32,862 nucleotides of DNA from Bacteroidota bacterium (GCA_023391015.1 JAEWBT010000131.1:1-32862), one strand, 5' to 3'. Shown: positions 15,279 through 23,553, counted from the first letter of the stretch. The notes: generated from the letters alone by a model not told the origin. Translations and numbers: made by a program.

Positions 15279-15806
15279 TTACTTTTTAAGGCCTTCAATC
15301 AAGGTGGAAAGCTCGCTAAACAAAGACTTTACAAACGGAATAATGGTTCCGATTTTGGAAAAAACATACGGTGCCAACGGCTCTACAATCGGGTAGAGGT
15401 GTGATTCTGAAATAATATTTTCCGGAATCAAACTTGTTCGCCCGCCGAGCCACAGCAGGCAACTCCACACCAACGCGAAAATCAACACCTGAACGCCCGC
15501 GCCCACGGCCCGGTTCACGCCCGAAAGCCCCGTTGCCCGCAAAATGCCGTGCGCCGTTCGGGATAAAAGCCGCATCAAAAGCCCCAAACCCACAAACGTA
15601 ACAATAAATCCAACAGTAGTACTTTTTGCCCCAAAAGCATAGCCATGTCGCACTGCCCATTCGCCGATATCGCCGGAAAATTTTAAGGAAAGAATCAGCC
15701 CGGCAATCGCGCCCACCAAGTACAAAAGCGACATGACAATGCCCCTGCGCCAGCCTTTCCAGGCGGCGTAGCCCAACGTCAGCAAGAGAATTACATCCAG
15801 ACTCAT
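15279..15806 (-). CDS. CvpA family membrane protein
   Basis: 175 residues with four predicted membrane helices: about 3-20 (DVILLLTLGYAAWKG), 24-42 (IVMSLLYLVGAIAGLILSL), 64-80 (TVGFIVTFVGLGLLMRLL) and 100-122. The N-terminal DxxxLxxLxxxAxxGxRxGxxxxL pattern, the RTAHGILRATGLSGVNRAVGAG block between helices 3 and 4 and the soluble tail SHLYPIVEPLAPYV are typical of CvpA (named from colicin V production). Family members are inner-membrane proteins tied to envelope integrity, without an agreed biochemical role. It lies between YqeY (36 nt upstream) and PabA (12 nt downstream) in a minus-strand run. Confidence 0.9.
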   Translation of the reverse strand: MSLDVILLLTLGYAAWKGWRRGIVMSLLYLVGAIAGLILSLKFSGDIGEWAVRHGYAFGAKSTTVGFIVTFVGLGLLMRLLSRTAHGILRATGLSGVNRAVGAGVQVLIFALVWSCLLWLGGRTSLIPENIISESHLYPIVEPLAPYVFSKIGTIIPFVKSLFSELSTLIEGLKK

Positions 15807-15842
15807 GCTCGTGCCAATCTGCCGCTGGTTGCGCGCAGGCGT

Positions 15843-16295
15843 TTACTGCGCCAGCAGTTTTTTCACCATAGCAGAAATCGCCTTGCCATCGGCCCGGCCG
15901 GCGAGCGCCTTGGTGGCAGCCCCCATCACTTTGCCCATTTCTGCGGGCGAGGTTGCGCCGGTTTCGGAAAGAATGCGGCTTACCTCGGTTTCCAGCTCCG
16001 CTTCGCTCAATTGGCTGGGCAGGAATTGCTCAATAATCGCCAGCTCTTCGCGCTCGGTAGCGGCGAGGTCTTCGCGGCCTTGCTGGGTAAAGATTTCCAG
16101 CGAATCGCGGCGTTGCTTGGCCAGTTTTTGCAGCATTTTCAACTCTGCCTCTTCGCTCATCTCGCCGGAAAAACCTTCGGATGTTTTTTCTACCAGAATC
16201 GCGGCTTTGATGGCCCGCAGGGTGCGCAGGGCGGCTTCGTCTTTTGCTTTCATGGCCGTTTTGAGCGCGTCCATGATACGGGTTTCGAGGTTCAT
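15843..16295 (-). CDS. GatB/YqeY domain protein
   Basis: 150 residues, the usual length of free-standing YqeY proteins. The N-terminal helical part has LETRIMDALKTAMKAKDEAALRTLRAIKAAI. The C-terminal part has LPSQLSEAELETEVSRIL and the SPAEMGKVMGAATKALAGRADGKAISAMVKKLL block, matching the tRNA-binding tail domain of GatB. It may assist tRNA-dependent amidation or another tRNA-linked step, but its function is not settled. It lies in a minus-strand gene run 62 nt after the PH-like membrane protein. Confidence 0.94.
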   Translation of the reverse strand: MNLETRIMDALKTAMKAKDEAALRTLRAIKAAILVEKTSEGFSGEMSEEAELKMLQKLAKQRRDSLEIFTQQGREDLAATEREELAIIEQFLPSQLSEAELETEVSRILSETGATSPAEMGKVMGAATKALAGRADGKAISAMVKKLLAQ

Positions 16296-16357
16296 ATTTT
16301 TAGGGATTGGGGAGATAAAGAAGTGGGCAAAATTGCAGTCAAAAACCGGAATGGCCT

Positions 16358-17008
16358 TTACCAGTCGTCTTTGCGGCGTTTGGGGATAGCGGCCGCTACC
16401 TGTTGGGCGCAGAACGCTTCAAAAATCTGGCTGTCAATTTCCGGGGCCGAAACGGCATATTGCTGCAAGCGGTTGTCCAGCGCATCGATGGTCAGAATGC
16501 CCCGGCGATACAGTACGCGCTGCAAATTGTGCCAAGGAAGCAGCTTTGTTTTCAATCCGGCACGCTTCTGAACGCCCTTTTCATTTACTTCTATAACAGT
16601 ATCTGCCGGAACGCGCTTTTCAAAAATAGCTGCGGCTGTGGCCAATAGGGCAAGCACCAAGAACAACACAGCGGGAACATCCCAGCCGCTGTAGAAAAAC
16701 AAGGCTGCGCCAATGCCCAGCAAAGCCAGCTCCAGGAGGCGTAACATTCCGGAAAATCGCGCCCGCCGCACCGCCGAAACGCTTAAAATATAGACAGTGA
16801 TGCTACCCAGAAAACACAAAGCGCCAAAGATGCCAAATGCAGAAATCGCGACTTTGAAATTGGGCGAAACGCCGGTGTACCAATACATCGTCAGGCAGAA
16901 AAGCCCGGCAGCAAAAAGCACAAAGCTGACCAGCAGGTGAACGGCCAGGGTTTGCCGGAACGGCTGATGGGTGGCCGGAATTACGAAACGGAAAGGAGGG
17001 GTGTTCAT
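16358..17008 (-). CDS. Membrane protein with C-terminal PH-like domain
   Basis: 216 residues. Four membrane helices (about 20-42, 53-78, 88-106, 110-128) are followed by a soluble region from residue 136: TVIEVNEKGVQKRAGLKTKLLPWHNLQ, then YRRGILTIDALDNRLQQYAV. This is the strand pattern of bacterial PH-like domains, ending with a helix (QIFEAFCAQQVAAAI). Members with this layout are inner-membrane proteins of unknown role. The start ATG overlaps the stop of the DUF1835 gene (ATGA, 17005-17008), so the two are translationally coupled. The family call is tentative. Confidence 0.68.
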   Translation of the reverse strand: MNTPPFRFVIPATHQPFRQTLAVHLLVSFVLFAAGLFCLTMYWYTGVSPNFKVAISAFGIFGALCFLGSITVYILSVSAVRRARFSGMLRLLELALLGIGAALFFYSGWDVPAVLFLVLALLATAAAIFEKRVPADTVIEVNEKGVQKRAGLKTKLLPWHNLQRVLYRRGILTIDALDNRLQQYAVSAPEIDSQIFEAFCAQQVAAAIPKRRKDDW

Positions 17009-17865
17009 TCAACAGTTTTACTTTCTTCAGACGCAGACAGATTTGCAACGCTTCCAGCCGGTGCCGGAAGGCTTAACTCCCATTCGCGCGGGCTTTTGAG
17101 AACACCTCCGTTTAAAAGAAGATGCCCTGCTGCTGCCAGCCTCTGAATGCGGTACAATAGCGCCGCTTCGTCGGTTGGTAAGGCTTGCTTTGCCACCAGT
17201 TGATGCGCCAGTCGCGCTGCTTTTACCGGTCCTGCCCGCAAGGCCTGCAAGATGTCGCGGTCAAAATAGGTTTCTTCTTCGGTGGTGATGGTTTTGCCTT
17301 TTTGCAGAAAGCGGTAAAACGATGATTTTCCGGAAATCTGGCTCCAGATTTCGCCGTCTAGTTCCCATTCCGCAGGTGTCAGAAGCCGGGCCAGGCGGCG
17401 GGCTTTTACAAATTCTTTTGGCGGAACGAAATCAAAGGCGGTTGGGAAAAACACTTTTCCCGCTTCATCCAAGAAGGGAAGTCCGGTGGTGTTGATAACT
17501 GAAACCCGACCCACATGCTTGGCCAGATACCGCAAGCTGTGGTAGTAGGCAACTACATCCGCTGCATTGGGAGCCATCCAAATCCAAAGCTGTGCCTGCG
17601 GGTATTTCTGCAACGTATTAACCGCTTCCAGGAGGGCTTCTTCCTGAAGACTTTCTTCCGGAATAACCCCGTCAGCAAGCGGGCGAACTTGCTGCCAGTA
17701 GTCCCGTCGCACCTGTGCAAAACTCTGGCCAATTTCCCGGAAAAGCGGACCGTGGTGCAGCCGGTCGGGGAGCGCCAGCACCAGACCCGAAAGAGCTGCT
17801 TCCAGTCCCTGCGCCTGTTGCAACTGCTCTGCAGCCGCCAGACCATTAATCAGGTGCACAATCAT
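17005..17865 (-). CDS. DUF1835/DUF3658-type cytoplasmic protein
   Basis: 286 residues. The N-terminal half starts with IVHLINGLAAAEQL and continues with LVLALPDRLHHGPLF and LWIWMAPNAADVVAYYHSLRYL, the pattern of DUF1835 (HIVNGDxxAxxL, lxlWfgpdaxdxlxll). The C-terminal half has WSQISGKSSFYRFL and a winged-helix-like end (AARLAHQLVAKQALPTDEAALLYRI) resembling DUF3658. The biochemical role is unknown. A variant -7 box (TACTTTCG) lies 5 nt before the ATG, suggesting a very short leader. Its stop overlaps the next gene's start by 4 nt. Confidence 0.8.
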   Translation of the reverse strand: MIVHLINGLAAAEQLQQAQGLEAALSGLVLALPDRLHHGPLFREIGQSFAQVRRDYWQQVRPLADGVIPEESLQEEALLEAVNTLQKYPQAQLWIWMAPNAADVVAYYHSLRYLAKHVGRVSVINTTGLPFLDEAGKVFFPTAFDFVPPKEFVKARRLARLLTPAEWELDGEIWSQISGKSSFYRFLQKGKTITTEEETYFDRDILQALRAGPVKAARLAHQLVAKQALPTDEAALLYRIQRLAAAGHLLLNGGVLKSPREWELSLPAPAGSVANLSASEESKTVE

Positions 17866-17870
17866 GGCTG

Positions 17871-17878
17871 CGAAAGTA
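17871..17878 (-). promoter_or_regulatory. Possible -7 box of the DUF1835 gene
   Basis: The minus strand reads TACTTTCG, 7 of 8 bases of TAnnTTTG, ending 5 nt before the ATG at 17865. The same variant occurs upstream of rdgB. The remaining spacer 17879-17976 holds one TTTTCCGGAAAA and one near copy. Confidence 0.35.
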
Positions 17879-17976
17879 AGGCGGTAAGAGAAGAGAAAAA
17901 GAGCCGGTTGCAGGCATTGCTTTTCCGGAAAATGACTTTGCTTTTCCGGAGAAAAGAGCTTTTAAAGACTGTTTTT

Positions 17977-18708
17977 TTAAGCGATTTCCGGCAACAGCAA
18001 GCTATCCAGCGAGGCAATACCGGGAATGTTTTTAGAAATAAATCCTTCGCCTGCCCGTGCCCCGATGCGCTTGCCCCACAAGCGGTCGCGGCTGCGGATG
18101 TCTTCCAGAAACGAAGCGGTGGCAATATACGTCTGCGGCTCACCCGATTTGGGATCGTGAAACTGCGATTGATACGCCTTAATGGCTTCCATTTTCGTTT
18201 CTTCCTCATCGGAAATATCCACGATAAAAGTGGGCTCCAACTGCCGGTCCTGAATAAGGTTGAAAACACGCTTGGGCCGCCAGGCGGTTTGGGGGGTGCC
18301 TTCCCAAACCGTTTCTACCTTGGAAAGTCCGGAAAGAAAGCACGCGTCGCTCACCAGCGCGGCACCACGGCCATGATCAGGGTGACGGTCTTCAGGCGCG
18401 TTGGTAATCACAATATCGGGCTGCCAGCGGCGCAGATACGTGGCCACAAGGCGTTGATGCGTTTCATCATTCGTAAAAAAACCATCGCGGATACCGGCAT
18501 TTTCGCGCACCGCCAACCCCATGATTTTCGCTGCCGCTTCGGCTTCGGCCAGCCGCGTTTCCGGCGTGCCGCGCGTGCCTAGTTCGCCGCGCGTGAGGTC
18601 CAGAATACCTACCTTTTGGCCCATCCGGGCATGTTTGATCAGGGTGCCGCCGCAGCCCAGCTCGGCGTCGTCGGGGTGGGTAAGGATGGCCAGAATGTGC
18701 AGCTTCAT
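17977..18708 (-). CDS. bshB1: Bacillithiol biosynthesis deacetylase BshB1
   Basis: 243 residues from the ATG at 18708. The frame extends four codons further to a TTG, but MKLHILAILTHPDD is the conserved start. It is a zinc-dependent LmbE/PIG-L deacetylase: HPDDAELGCGG (11-21, ligands His11 and Asp14), LTRGELGTRG (39-48) and APEDRHPDHGRGAALV (104-119, His112 as third ligand). The subfamily block CFLSGLSKV and the late SQFHDPKSGEPQTYI point to BshB1, which deacetylates GlcNAc-malate in bacillithiol synthesis. Bacillithiol is the thiol cofactor of many Bacteroidota. bshA and bshC are not in the window. It follows the DUF4294 gene by 14 nt. Confidence 0.93.
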   Translation of the reverse strand: MKLHILAILTHPDDAELGCGGTLIKHARMGQKVGILDLTRGELGTRGTPETRLAEAEAAAKIMGLAVRENAGIRDGFFTNDETHQRLVATYLRRWQPDIVITNAPEDRHPDHGRGAALVSDACFLSGLSKVETVWEGTPQTAWRPKRVFNLIQDRQLEPTFIVDISDEEETKMEAIKAYQSQFHDPKSGEPQTYIATASFLEDIRSRDRLWGKRIGARAGEGFISKNIPGIASLDSLLLPEIA

Positions 18709-18722
18709 AAAGAGCCACAAAG

Positions 18723-19385
18723 CTACGTTCCCGGCAGGGTTGCCGCCGTGGCGGCCGCGCTTTGCTGCGACTGGTAGCGATAATAATTACCGGCTTCCAG
18801 CTCCTGCACGATGCTTTCAATTTCGCTGTCGCGGCCGGTGGGGTCGTATTCTTTTTTCAGATTGTTATTGAAAAGCAAGCCGATTGATTGGAAAACCACG
18901 GCGCTGAAACCACCTTTCAATTCCTTGATGATGTGAAAACAGGGCCGACCGGTTTGGCGGGCAATCAGCTTGACCAGAATCTGGCCTTCGCTAATAGTGA
19001 AATCACTCAACTCGCCTTTAAAACGCTTGTTCAGCCGCGCTTCCAGGTCTTTGATAAACGCCTTCCGGGCTTTTTTGTCGTCGCCGATTTGCGCCAGCTT
19101 CTCATCCACACCTTTCAAAAGCTCGCCCGCCGTTACGGCGTAGGGATATACTTTGTAAACGCGTTGTTTGGTGCGGTTCCATTCCATGCGCTTGCGGGCC
19201 AGTTGGCGCGGCAGCTTGGCCCATACTTCCACTTCGTTGATATACACCATCGGGATGGTGTCGGTGCCTTCCACCACCGCGCCCACCAGAACAGGGCCTT
19301 TTGCGCCGCTTCCGTCCTGGGCAAAAAGGACGATTGGCAGCAAGAAAGCAGCGGCAAAAAGAAAGCTGAAAAATCGGTTTTTCAC
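18723..19385 (-). CDS. DUF4294 family exported protein
   Basis: 220 residues starting at a GTG (19385). A signal peptide (MKNRFFSFLFAAAFLLPIVLF, then AQ) is followed by the DUF4294 domain: TIPMVYINEVEVWAKLP near 42-58, KVYPYAVTAGELL near 78-90, KRFKGELSDFTISEGQILVKLIARQTG in the middle (about 120-146), and IKELKGGFSAVVFQSIGLLFNNNLKKEYDPTGRDSEIESIV. The family is confined to Bacteroidota and has no known function. A short Gln/Ala tail ends the protein. It is transcribed with bshB1, 14 nt downstream. The GTG start is chosen because the signal peptide begins exactly there. Confidence 0.87.
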   Translation of the reverse strand: MKNRFFSFLFAAAFLLPIVLFAQDGSGAKGPVLVGAVVEGTDTIPMVYINEVEVWAKLPRQLARKRMEWNRTKQRVYKVYPYAVTAGELLKGVDEKLAQIGDDKKARKAFIKDLEARLNKRFKGELSDFTISEGQILVKLIARQTGRPCFHIIKELKGGFSAVVFQSIGLLFNNNLKKEYDPTGRDSEIESIVQELEAGNYYRYQSQQSAAATAATLPGT

Positions 19386-19449
19386 AAGTGGAAGTAAGAC
19401 ACCTCTAATTTATAACGGTTTATTTTAAAAGTAACCTTTTCGGGACGCT

Positions 19450-19457
19450 TAAATTTG
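19450..19457 (+). promoter_or_regulatory. -7 promoter box of the small lipoprotein gene
   Basis: TAAATTTG, an exact TAnnTTTG match, 30 nt before the ATG at 19488. Confidence 0.5.
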
Positions 19458-19487
19458 TGGCCGGAAATTTTTTGCGCAACAGGAATG

Positions 19488-19700
19488 ATGAAAAAGCTTT
19501 TGGTAGCAGGGATAATAATAATGAGTGCGAGTGCCTGCCGGAAAGAAAAAAAGAATTTTACCGACGCTGAGCTGCACCGCCGCGTGGATTCGGTGGTGAA
19601 AGAAAATACGGAATTATTGCAGGAACAGTTTGACGAAGACCTGGACCGGCGGTTGAGCATCGAAGTGCGTCCGCTGGCCGATTCTCTGCGGCGGAAGTAA
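19488..19700 (+). CDS. Small lipoprotein, 70 residues
   Basis: Starts at the ATG at 19488; the ATG one codon earlier is an equal alternative. MKKLLVAGIIIMSASAC looks like a lipoprotein signal with the lipidated Cys at 17. About 50 charged residues follow, likely helical or coiled coil: DAELHRRVDSVVKENTEL, then LQEQFDEDLDRRLSIEV. No family is recognised. An exact -7 box upstream and a typical lipoprotein start make it a credible gene despite its size. It is divergent from DUF4294. A TTTCCGGAAA word lies just after its stop (19708-19715). Confidence 0.7.
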   Translation: MKKLLVAGIIIMSASACRKEKKNFTDAELHRRVDSVVKENTELLQEQFDEDLDRRLSIEVRPLADSLRRK

Positions 19701-19760
19701 GCTGTATTTCCGGAAATATGACCTCTGTTTCCCGGCTTGGTTTTTGAAGCGTCTGGCGCT

Positions 19761-20207
19761 GTGAAACAGCCCATTATCCTCTACGACGGCTACTGCAACT
19801 TCTGCGCGCGCATTGTCCGCAGCATTTTGCGCCACGACCGCAAAAAGCGGTTCCGGTTTTCGCCGTTGCAATCACCTTTTGGCGCTACCATTCAGGGGAA
19901 ACTCAAAGCCAAATACGGTGCGGTGCCCGATAGCATTGTGCTGGTTCACAACGCGAAAGTGTTCGTGCGTACCGACGCAGTGTTGCGCATTGCTGCCATT
20001 ATCGGCGGGCCGTGGTATCTGCTGACGCCGCTTTGGATTCTGCCGCGTGGCGTGCGCAACGCGCTTTACAACCTTTTTGCCCGCAAGCGCTACCGCTGGT
20101 TTGGGCAGCGCGAAACGTGTTATCTGCCCCAACCAAAAGGCGGGAATCGCTTCCTGACCGAGGCCGGCGATTTGCCGCAGTTAAAGCCCGCCCCGCAAGC
20201 GCCTTAA
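19761..20207 (+). CDS. DCC family thiol-disulfide oxidoreductase-like protein
   Basis: 148 residues from a GTG at 19761, giving MKQPIILYDGYCNFCARIV, the classical start of the DCC (DUF393, YuxK-like) family. The motif YDGYCNFC holds the CxxC pair (Cys12, Cys15). Next come FSPLQSPFG, DSIVLV (the usual dSivli strand), VFVRTDAVLRI, a hydrophobic stretch GGPWYLLTPLWILPRGVRNALYNLFARKRYRWFG, and a late Cys in RETCYLP. The family is thought to be thioredoxin-fold but is poorly characterised. A TTG at 19737 could start the frame earlier but adds no conserved sequence. The stop at 20205-20207 overlaps the -7 box of the next gene. Confidence 0.9.
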   Translation: MKQPIILYDGYCNFCARIVRSILRHDRKKRFRFSPLQSPFGATIQGKLKAKYGAVPDSIVLVHNAKVFVRTDAVLRIAAIIGGPWYLLTPLWILPRGVRNALYNLFARKRYRWFGQRETCYLPQPKGGNRFLTEAGDLPQLKPAPQAP

Positions 20208-20212
20208 ATTTG
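20205..20212 (+). promoter_or_regulatory. -7 promoter box of the 20221 gene
   Basis: TAAATTTG, an exact TAnnTTTG match, ending 8 nt before the ATG at 20221 and overlapping the DCC stop codon. Confidence 0.55.
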
Positions 20213-20220
20213 CAGCTGCT

Positions 20221-21681
20221 ATGAACAAGATTTTCCGGAATTGGCTGCTGGGCGTGCTGTGCATGATAGCCGTTTCAGAGGCCAGAGGGCAACAGGTACT
20301 GTATTCTTCCTACAGCGATTTTTCGGTCAAAGACGGCAACATTTCTGTTGTGGGGAAAACGGGTGGCCGCATTTATACCTTTCGCGGCGACGCCGACGGC
20401 TATTTTATGGATGCCTGGAACGATTCCATGCAGCTGATGGCCACGGTGATTTTGGATTTTCTACCCCAAAAGCTTTATGATACCCATTTTTCTGTCGCCG
20501 GCGATTCCATCACGCTGCTGTATCAATACCTGCAAGGCCGCGATTTGTTTGTGTATGGCGCGGTGCTGGACAACGAAGGCCGTCTGTTGCGCCGCCCGCA
20601 AAAGCTGGATCAGAAACGCACGGGTTTCCTGGGTGTGGGTAATGAATATTACAACTTTGTTTCATCTGACGATAAGCGTAGCCTGGCGGTATATTCGATT
20701 ATCGACGACTCGCGGGAGCTGGAGGTGAAAGCCGTTCTTTTTGGAAATGATTTAGGCGGCCTTCGTCGCATCAACAACAAAATCAAGCGCGATGGCAACC
20801 TGCTGGCCGTGCGTCCGGTGCTGACCAACAGCCGTGGCCTGGTGATTCCCGTCCGGCAGGCCACTGGCCGGCGCGATGTGTATGAAAAGCTCTTTTTAAT
20901 GCGCTTCGCCGATTCGGCCAAAGGTTACTCAGTAGTAAATGTTCCGGTTGTAGATGCGTTTGTGGAAGAACCGTTTATCCGTACTGCGCCCGGCGACGGC
21001 AATATCTATGTGGCAGCTTTTTACTCCAACAGCAAAAACGGCAACCCCGACGGCCTGCTTTACGCGGGTTTTGATGGGCAAAATCTAAGTCCGCTGCGGC
21101 AGGTGCAGGTGCCTTTTGACGACCGGTTACGGGCCATGACCGGCGAGCGCAGCCTGCGCCATGCCTTTGCCAATCAGCATTTGCGGCAATTGGTTATCCG
21201 GAATGACGGCGGTTTTGTAGCGATTTCAGAGGAAAGCTACGTAAACACGCGTAGCAGCTACTCGCCGGGCTGGGGCTACTACAGCATGTATGGGCCGTTT
21301 ATGGGCGGGCCGCAGGTGCGCGAGTATTTCTACAACGACATTCTGGCCCTCTCGGTAGATGGCTCGGGGCAGATGCAGTGGCCGTCTTTTATCCGCAAAG
21401 AGCAGTATTCGCAGGAAGACGGCGGGCTGTTTTCGTCGTTTGCGTTCATCAATACCGGGGCCAATCTGGGCTTTCTCTACAATAATTTTAACCGGCAGCG
21501 CAGCAGTATCACGTTTGTGCAGATAGAAGAAGCCGGCCAGCAACAATCCCGCAGCTTTGATGTAGATGGCGAGATGGCGCCCGACTGGTTGCCGCGAATG
21601 GCCAGGCAGGTGAGCGCCCGCGAGGTGATTGTGCCATGCCTCAACCGCAAAAAGATTTGCTTTGCGAAGGTTTCGTTTTAA
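20221..21681 (+). CDS. Secreted protein of unknown function, 486 residues
   Basis: A signal peptide (MNKIFRNWLLGVLCMIAVS, then EARGQ) leads into a beta-rich mature protein with regularly spaced strands of the type GGRIYTFRGD, DSITLLYQYLQGRDLFVYGAVLD, EGRLLRRPQKLD, KRSLAVYSIIDD, GNIYVAAFYSN and DGGFVAISEESYV. The strand-turn rhythm and the rising GDGNIYV and NDGGFVAI units suggest a beta-propeller. Around residues 340-385 is a Tyr/Gly-rich segment (SSYSPGWGYYSMYGPFMGGP). I do not recognise a named family and assign no function. It is predicted periplasmic or outer-membrane associated and has its own promoter. Confidence 0.78.
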   Translation: MNKIFRNWLLGVLCMIAVSEARGQQVLYSSYSDFSVKDGNISVVGKTGGRIYTFRGDADGYFMDAWNDSMQLMATVILDFLPQKLYDTHFSVAGDSITLLYQYLQGRDLFVYGAVLDNEGRLLRRPQKLDQKRTGFLGVGNEYYNFVSSDDKRSLAVYSIIDDSRELEVKAVLFGNDLGGLRRINNKIKRDGNLLAVRPVLTNSRGLVIPVRQATGRRDVYEKLFLMRFADSAKGYSVVNVPVVDAFVEEPFIRTAPGDGNIYVAAFYSNSKNGNPDGLLYAGFDGQNLSPLRQVQVPFDDRLRAMTGERSLRHAFANQHLRQLVIRNDGGFVAISEESYVNTRSSYSPGWGYYSMYGPFMGGPQVREYFYNDILALSVDGSGQMQWPSFIRKEQYSQEDGGLFSSFAFINTGANLGFLYNNFNRQRSSITFVQIEEAGQQQSRSFDVDGEMAPDWLPRMARQVSAREVIVPCLNRKKICFAKVSF

Positions 21682-21706
21682 TAGCACCTTTGCGAAGCTT
21701 TTTCTC

Positions 21707-21773
21707 ACCGATTCACACTGATTTTCACAGCAGAAAACGACCGTTTTCCGGAAAAATCCGTGTAAATCCGTAG
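21707..21773. repeat. Imperfect inverted repeat of the ATCCGTGTAAATCCGT type
   Basis: The left arm (about 21707-21729, CACCGATTCACACTGATTTT) and right arm (about 21752-21773, AAAAATCCGTGTAAATCCGT) are imperfect complements, about 16 of 21 positions. A TTTTCCGGAAAA word lies between them. This matches a dispersed intergenic repeat common in Bacteroidota. It occupies most of the spacer 21682-21828; no gene is seen there. Confidence 0.55.
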
Positions 21774-21828
21774 TCATCCGCTTTATCCGCGTTCAAACTC
21801 AAATACCCGCCCTTTTCTGTCTTTAAGC

Positions 21829-22809
21829 GTGCTGCACCTGGTCCGAAATAACACGCCTTACGCGGTTTTGTCATTGCTGATTCTGGCGGTGATCACCAGC
21901 TCGGGTGGGGCAGTGGTGCCGGTCTCGTTGCCGCCGGTCTCGTTGCCGGTGTACTACCTGTTTATTCGCGGGGCAAAAAGCGTTTTAGGAGATAGCTTTC
22001 TGGGCTGGCAGGTCTTGTATCTGGCGTTGATTTTCCTGCAGGCGCTGTATGTCAACAGCCTGGCGATGCGCCACCGGCTCCTGGCCAAACCCACCTTCAC
22101 ACCCGCTTTTGCTTTTCTGGTTTTTGCGGCTTTATTTCCGGAATTTAGAACCATTTCCCCACCCCTGCTGGGCAATTTCTTTCTGCTGGGTGCCCTGGAT
22201 GCGATGCTGCAATTTGGCAAGCCCACCCAACCGCGACGGCAGATTTTCAATGCTGGTTTTTTGATTGGCGCGGCGGCTTTTGTGCAGTTTTCCTATCTTT
22301 TTTCCGGAATTATTCTGCTGGTGGCATTGCTACTCCTGCGGCCGTTCCACATCGGCGAGTATTTCTCGGCACTGCTGGGGTTGCTGACGCCGGTTTATTT
22401 TGTAGCGGGGCTGATGTACCTCACCGATACGTTGCCGATGCTGCGCCAATGGCCTTTTCTGCACCTGCAAAATCCACCGTGGGTGACTGGAAAAATGCCG
22501 GTTTTTATCGTTATTTACGCCATTGCCGGACTGCTTCTAATCGCAAGCTTGTTTCAGCTGAATCAGCAAATGAACCGAAGTGCCATCTATGTGCGGCGCA
22601 GTTGGGGCGTTTTGGTGAGTGGCTTGGTGGTCTCGGTGGCTATAGCCGCGCTGACGTCTTTGGCCGCCGGCCAAAGCTGGCTGGCTATTGCGCCTTTCTT
22701 TGCATGGGCTGTGTCTGCGGCGCTGGAAACGGAGAAGCCCCGCCGGTTTGCTATTTTTGCATTCTGGGCGGCTCTCGCGCTGCCTTTCGTTGGTAAATTC
22801 TTTCTTTAA
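21829..22809 (+). CDS. Multi-pass membrane protein, DUF6427-like
   Basis: 326 residues from a GTG at 21829 (MLHLVRNNTPYAVLSLLIL). About eight to ten membrane helices are predicted, including YAVLSLLILAVITSSGG, WQVLYLALIFLQALYV, FTPAFAFLVFAALFP, LLGNFFLLGALDAML, FIVIYAIAGLLLIASLF and GVLVSGLVVSVAIAALTSLA. The layout, with a short charged start and a central EFRTISPPLLGNFFLLGALDAM segment, resembles the DUF6427 family of Bacteroidota, whose role is unknown. A 15-nt perfect tandem duplication (21919-21948) gives VSLPPVSLP in the first loop. It ends 28 nt before the TTG start of purQ. The start codon is not certain. Confidence 0.75.
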   Translation: MLHLVRNNTPYAVLSLLILAVITSSGGAVVPVSLPPVSLPVYYLFIRGAKSVLGDSFLGWQVLYLALIFLQALYVNSLAMRHRLLAKPTFTPAFAFLVFAALFPEFRTISPPLLGNFFLLGALDAMLQFGKPTQPRRQIFNAGFLIGAAAFVQFSYLFSGIILLVALLLLRPFHIGEYFSALLGLLTPVYFVAGLMYLTDTLPMLRQWPFLHLQNPPWVTGKMPVFIVIYAIAGLLLIASLFQLNQQMNRSAIYVRRSWGVLVSGLVVSVAIAALTSLAAGQSWLAIAPFFAWAVSAALETEKPRRFAIFAFWAALALPFVGKFFL

Positions 22810-22837
22810 AATTCCCCCTTTAATCTCTTTTTCTGTT

Positions 22838-23533
22838 TTGAAATTCGGAATCGTTGTCTTCCCCGGCTCTAACTGCGATCGCGACATGATGCACGCCCTG
22901 CAGGATGATTTAGAAGCCGATGTGCAAATGCTTTGGCACAAAGACAAAGACCTCTCTGCCTTTAATCCCGAGCGCGATTGTATTGTGCTGCCGGGCGGTT
23001 TCTCCTACGGCGACTACCTGCGCTGCGGGGCGCTGGCGCGTTTCTCGCCAATGATGGAAGCGGTGGTGCGCTTTGCCAATGAAGGTGGAAAAGTGCTGGG
23101 TGTGTGCAACGGGTTTCAGATTTTGTGTGAAAGCGGCCTGTTGCCGGGCGTATTGCTGCAAAACGACCACCAGAAGTTTGCCTGCAAAAATGTGTATTTG
23201 AAAAGTGCGGAAAAAGAAAGCATTATCGGGATGAAAGTAGGCGAGCGCATCCTGAAGATTCCGGTGGCCCATGGCGAAGGTCGCTACCACGCCGATGCCG
23301 AAACCATGCGTGCTCTGGAAGAAAACAACCAGATCTTATTCCGCTACTGCAACGAAGCCGGCGAGGTGCACCTGGATTCCAACCCGAACGGCGCAACCGG
23401 AAATATTGCCGGTATCTGCAACGCAGACCGCAACGTTTTCGGGATGATGCCCCACCCGGAACGCGCCACAAGCGAAGCCCTCGGCAACACCGATGGCCGC
23501 CTTATCTTGAGCGCCCTTGGCTTGTGGAATTAA
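22838..23533 (+). CDS. purQ: Phosphoribosylformylglycinamidine synthase subunit PurQ
   Basis: 231 residues. It is the glutaminase subunit that feeds ammonia to PurL for formylglycinamide ribonucleotide amidation in purine synthesis. Class I amidotransferase motifs are complete: KFGIVVFPGSNCDRD (2-16), LPGGFSYGDYLRCGALARF (51-69), the nucleophile GVCNGFQIL (88-96, Cys90), HGEGRY (145-150), and GMMPHPERA (202-210, His206 and Glu208). The frame is open about 50 codons upstream inside the membrane-protein gene, but the conserved N-terminus starts at a TTG (22838), which I take as the start. No other pur genes are nearby. A strong terminator follows. Confidence 0.96.
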   Translation: MKFGIVVFPGSNCDRDMMHALQDDLEADVQMLWHKDKDLSAFNPERDCIVLPGGFSYGDYLRCGALARFSPMMEAVVRFANEGGKVLGVCNGFQILCESGLLPGVLLQNDHQKFACKNVYLKSAEKESIIGMKVGERILKIPVAHGEGRYHADAETMRALEENNQILFRYCNEAGEVHLDSNPNGATGNIAGICNADRNVFGMMPHPERATSEALGNTDGRLILSALGLWN

Positions 23534-23553
23534 CAGTACTGTTTCTGCTTTAT

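Noticed and set aside
22688..22837. Upstream starts for purQ inside the DUF6427-like gene
   Set aside because: The conserved PurQ N-terminus begins at the TTG at 22838; the upstream codons are the other gene read in another frame.
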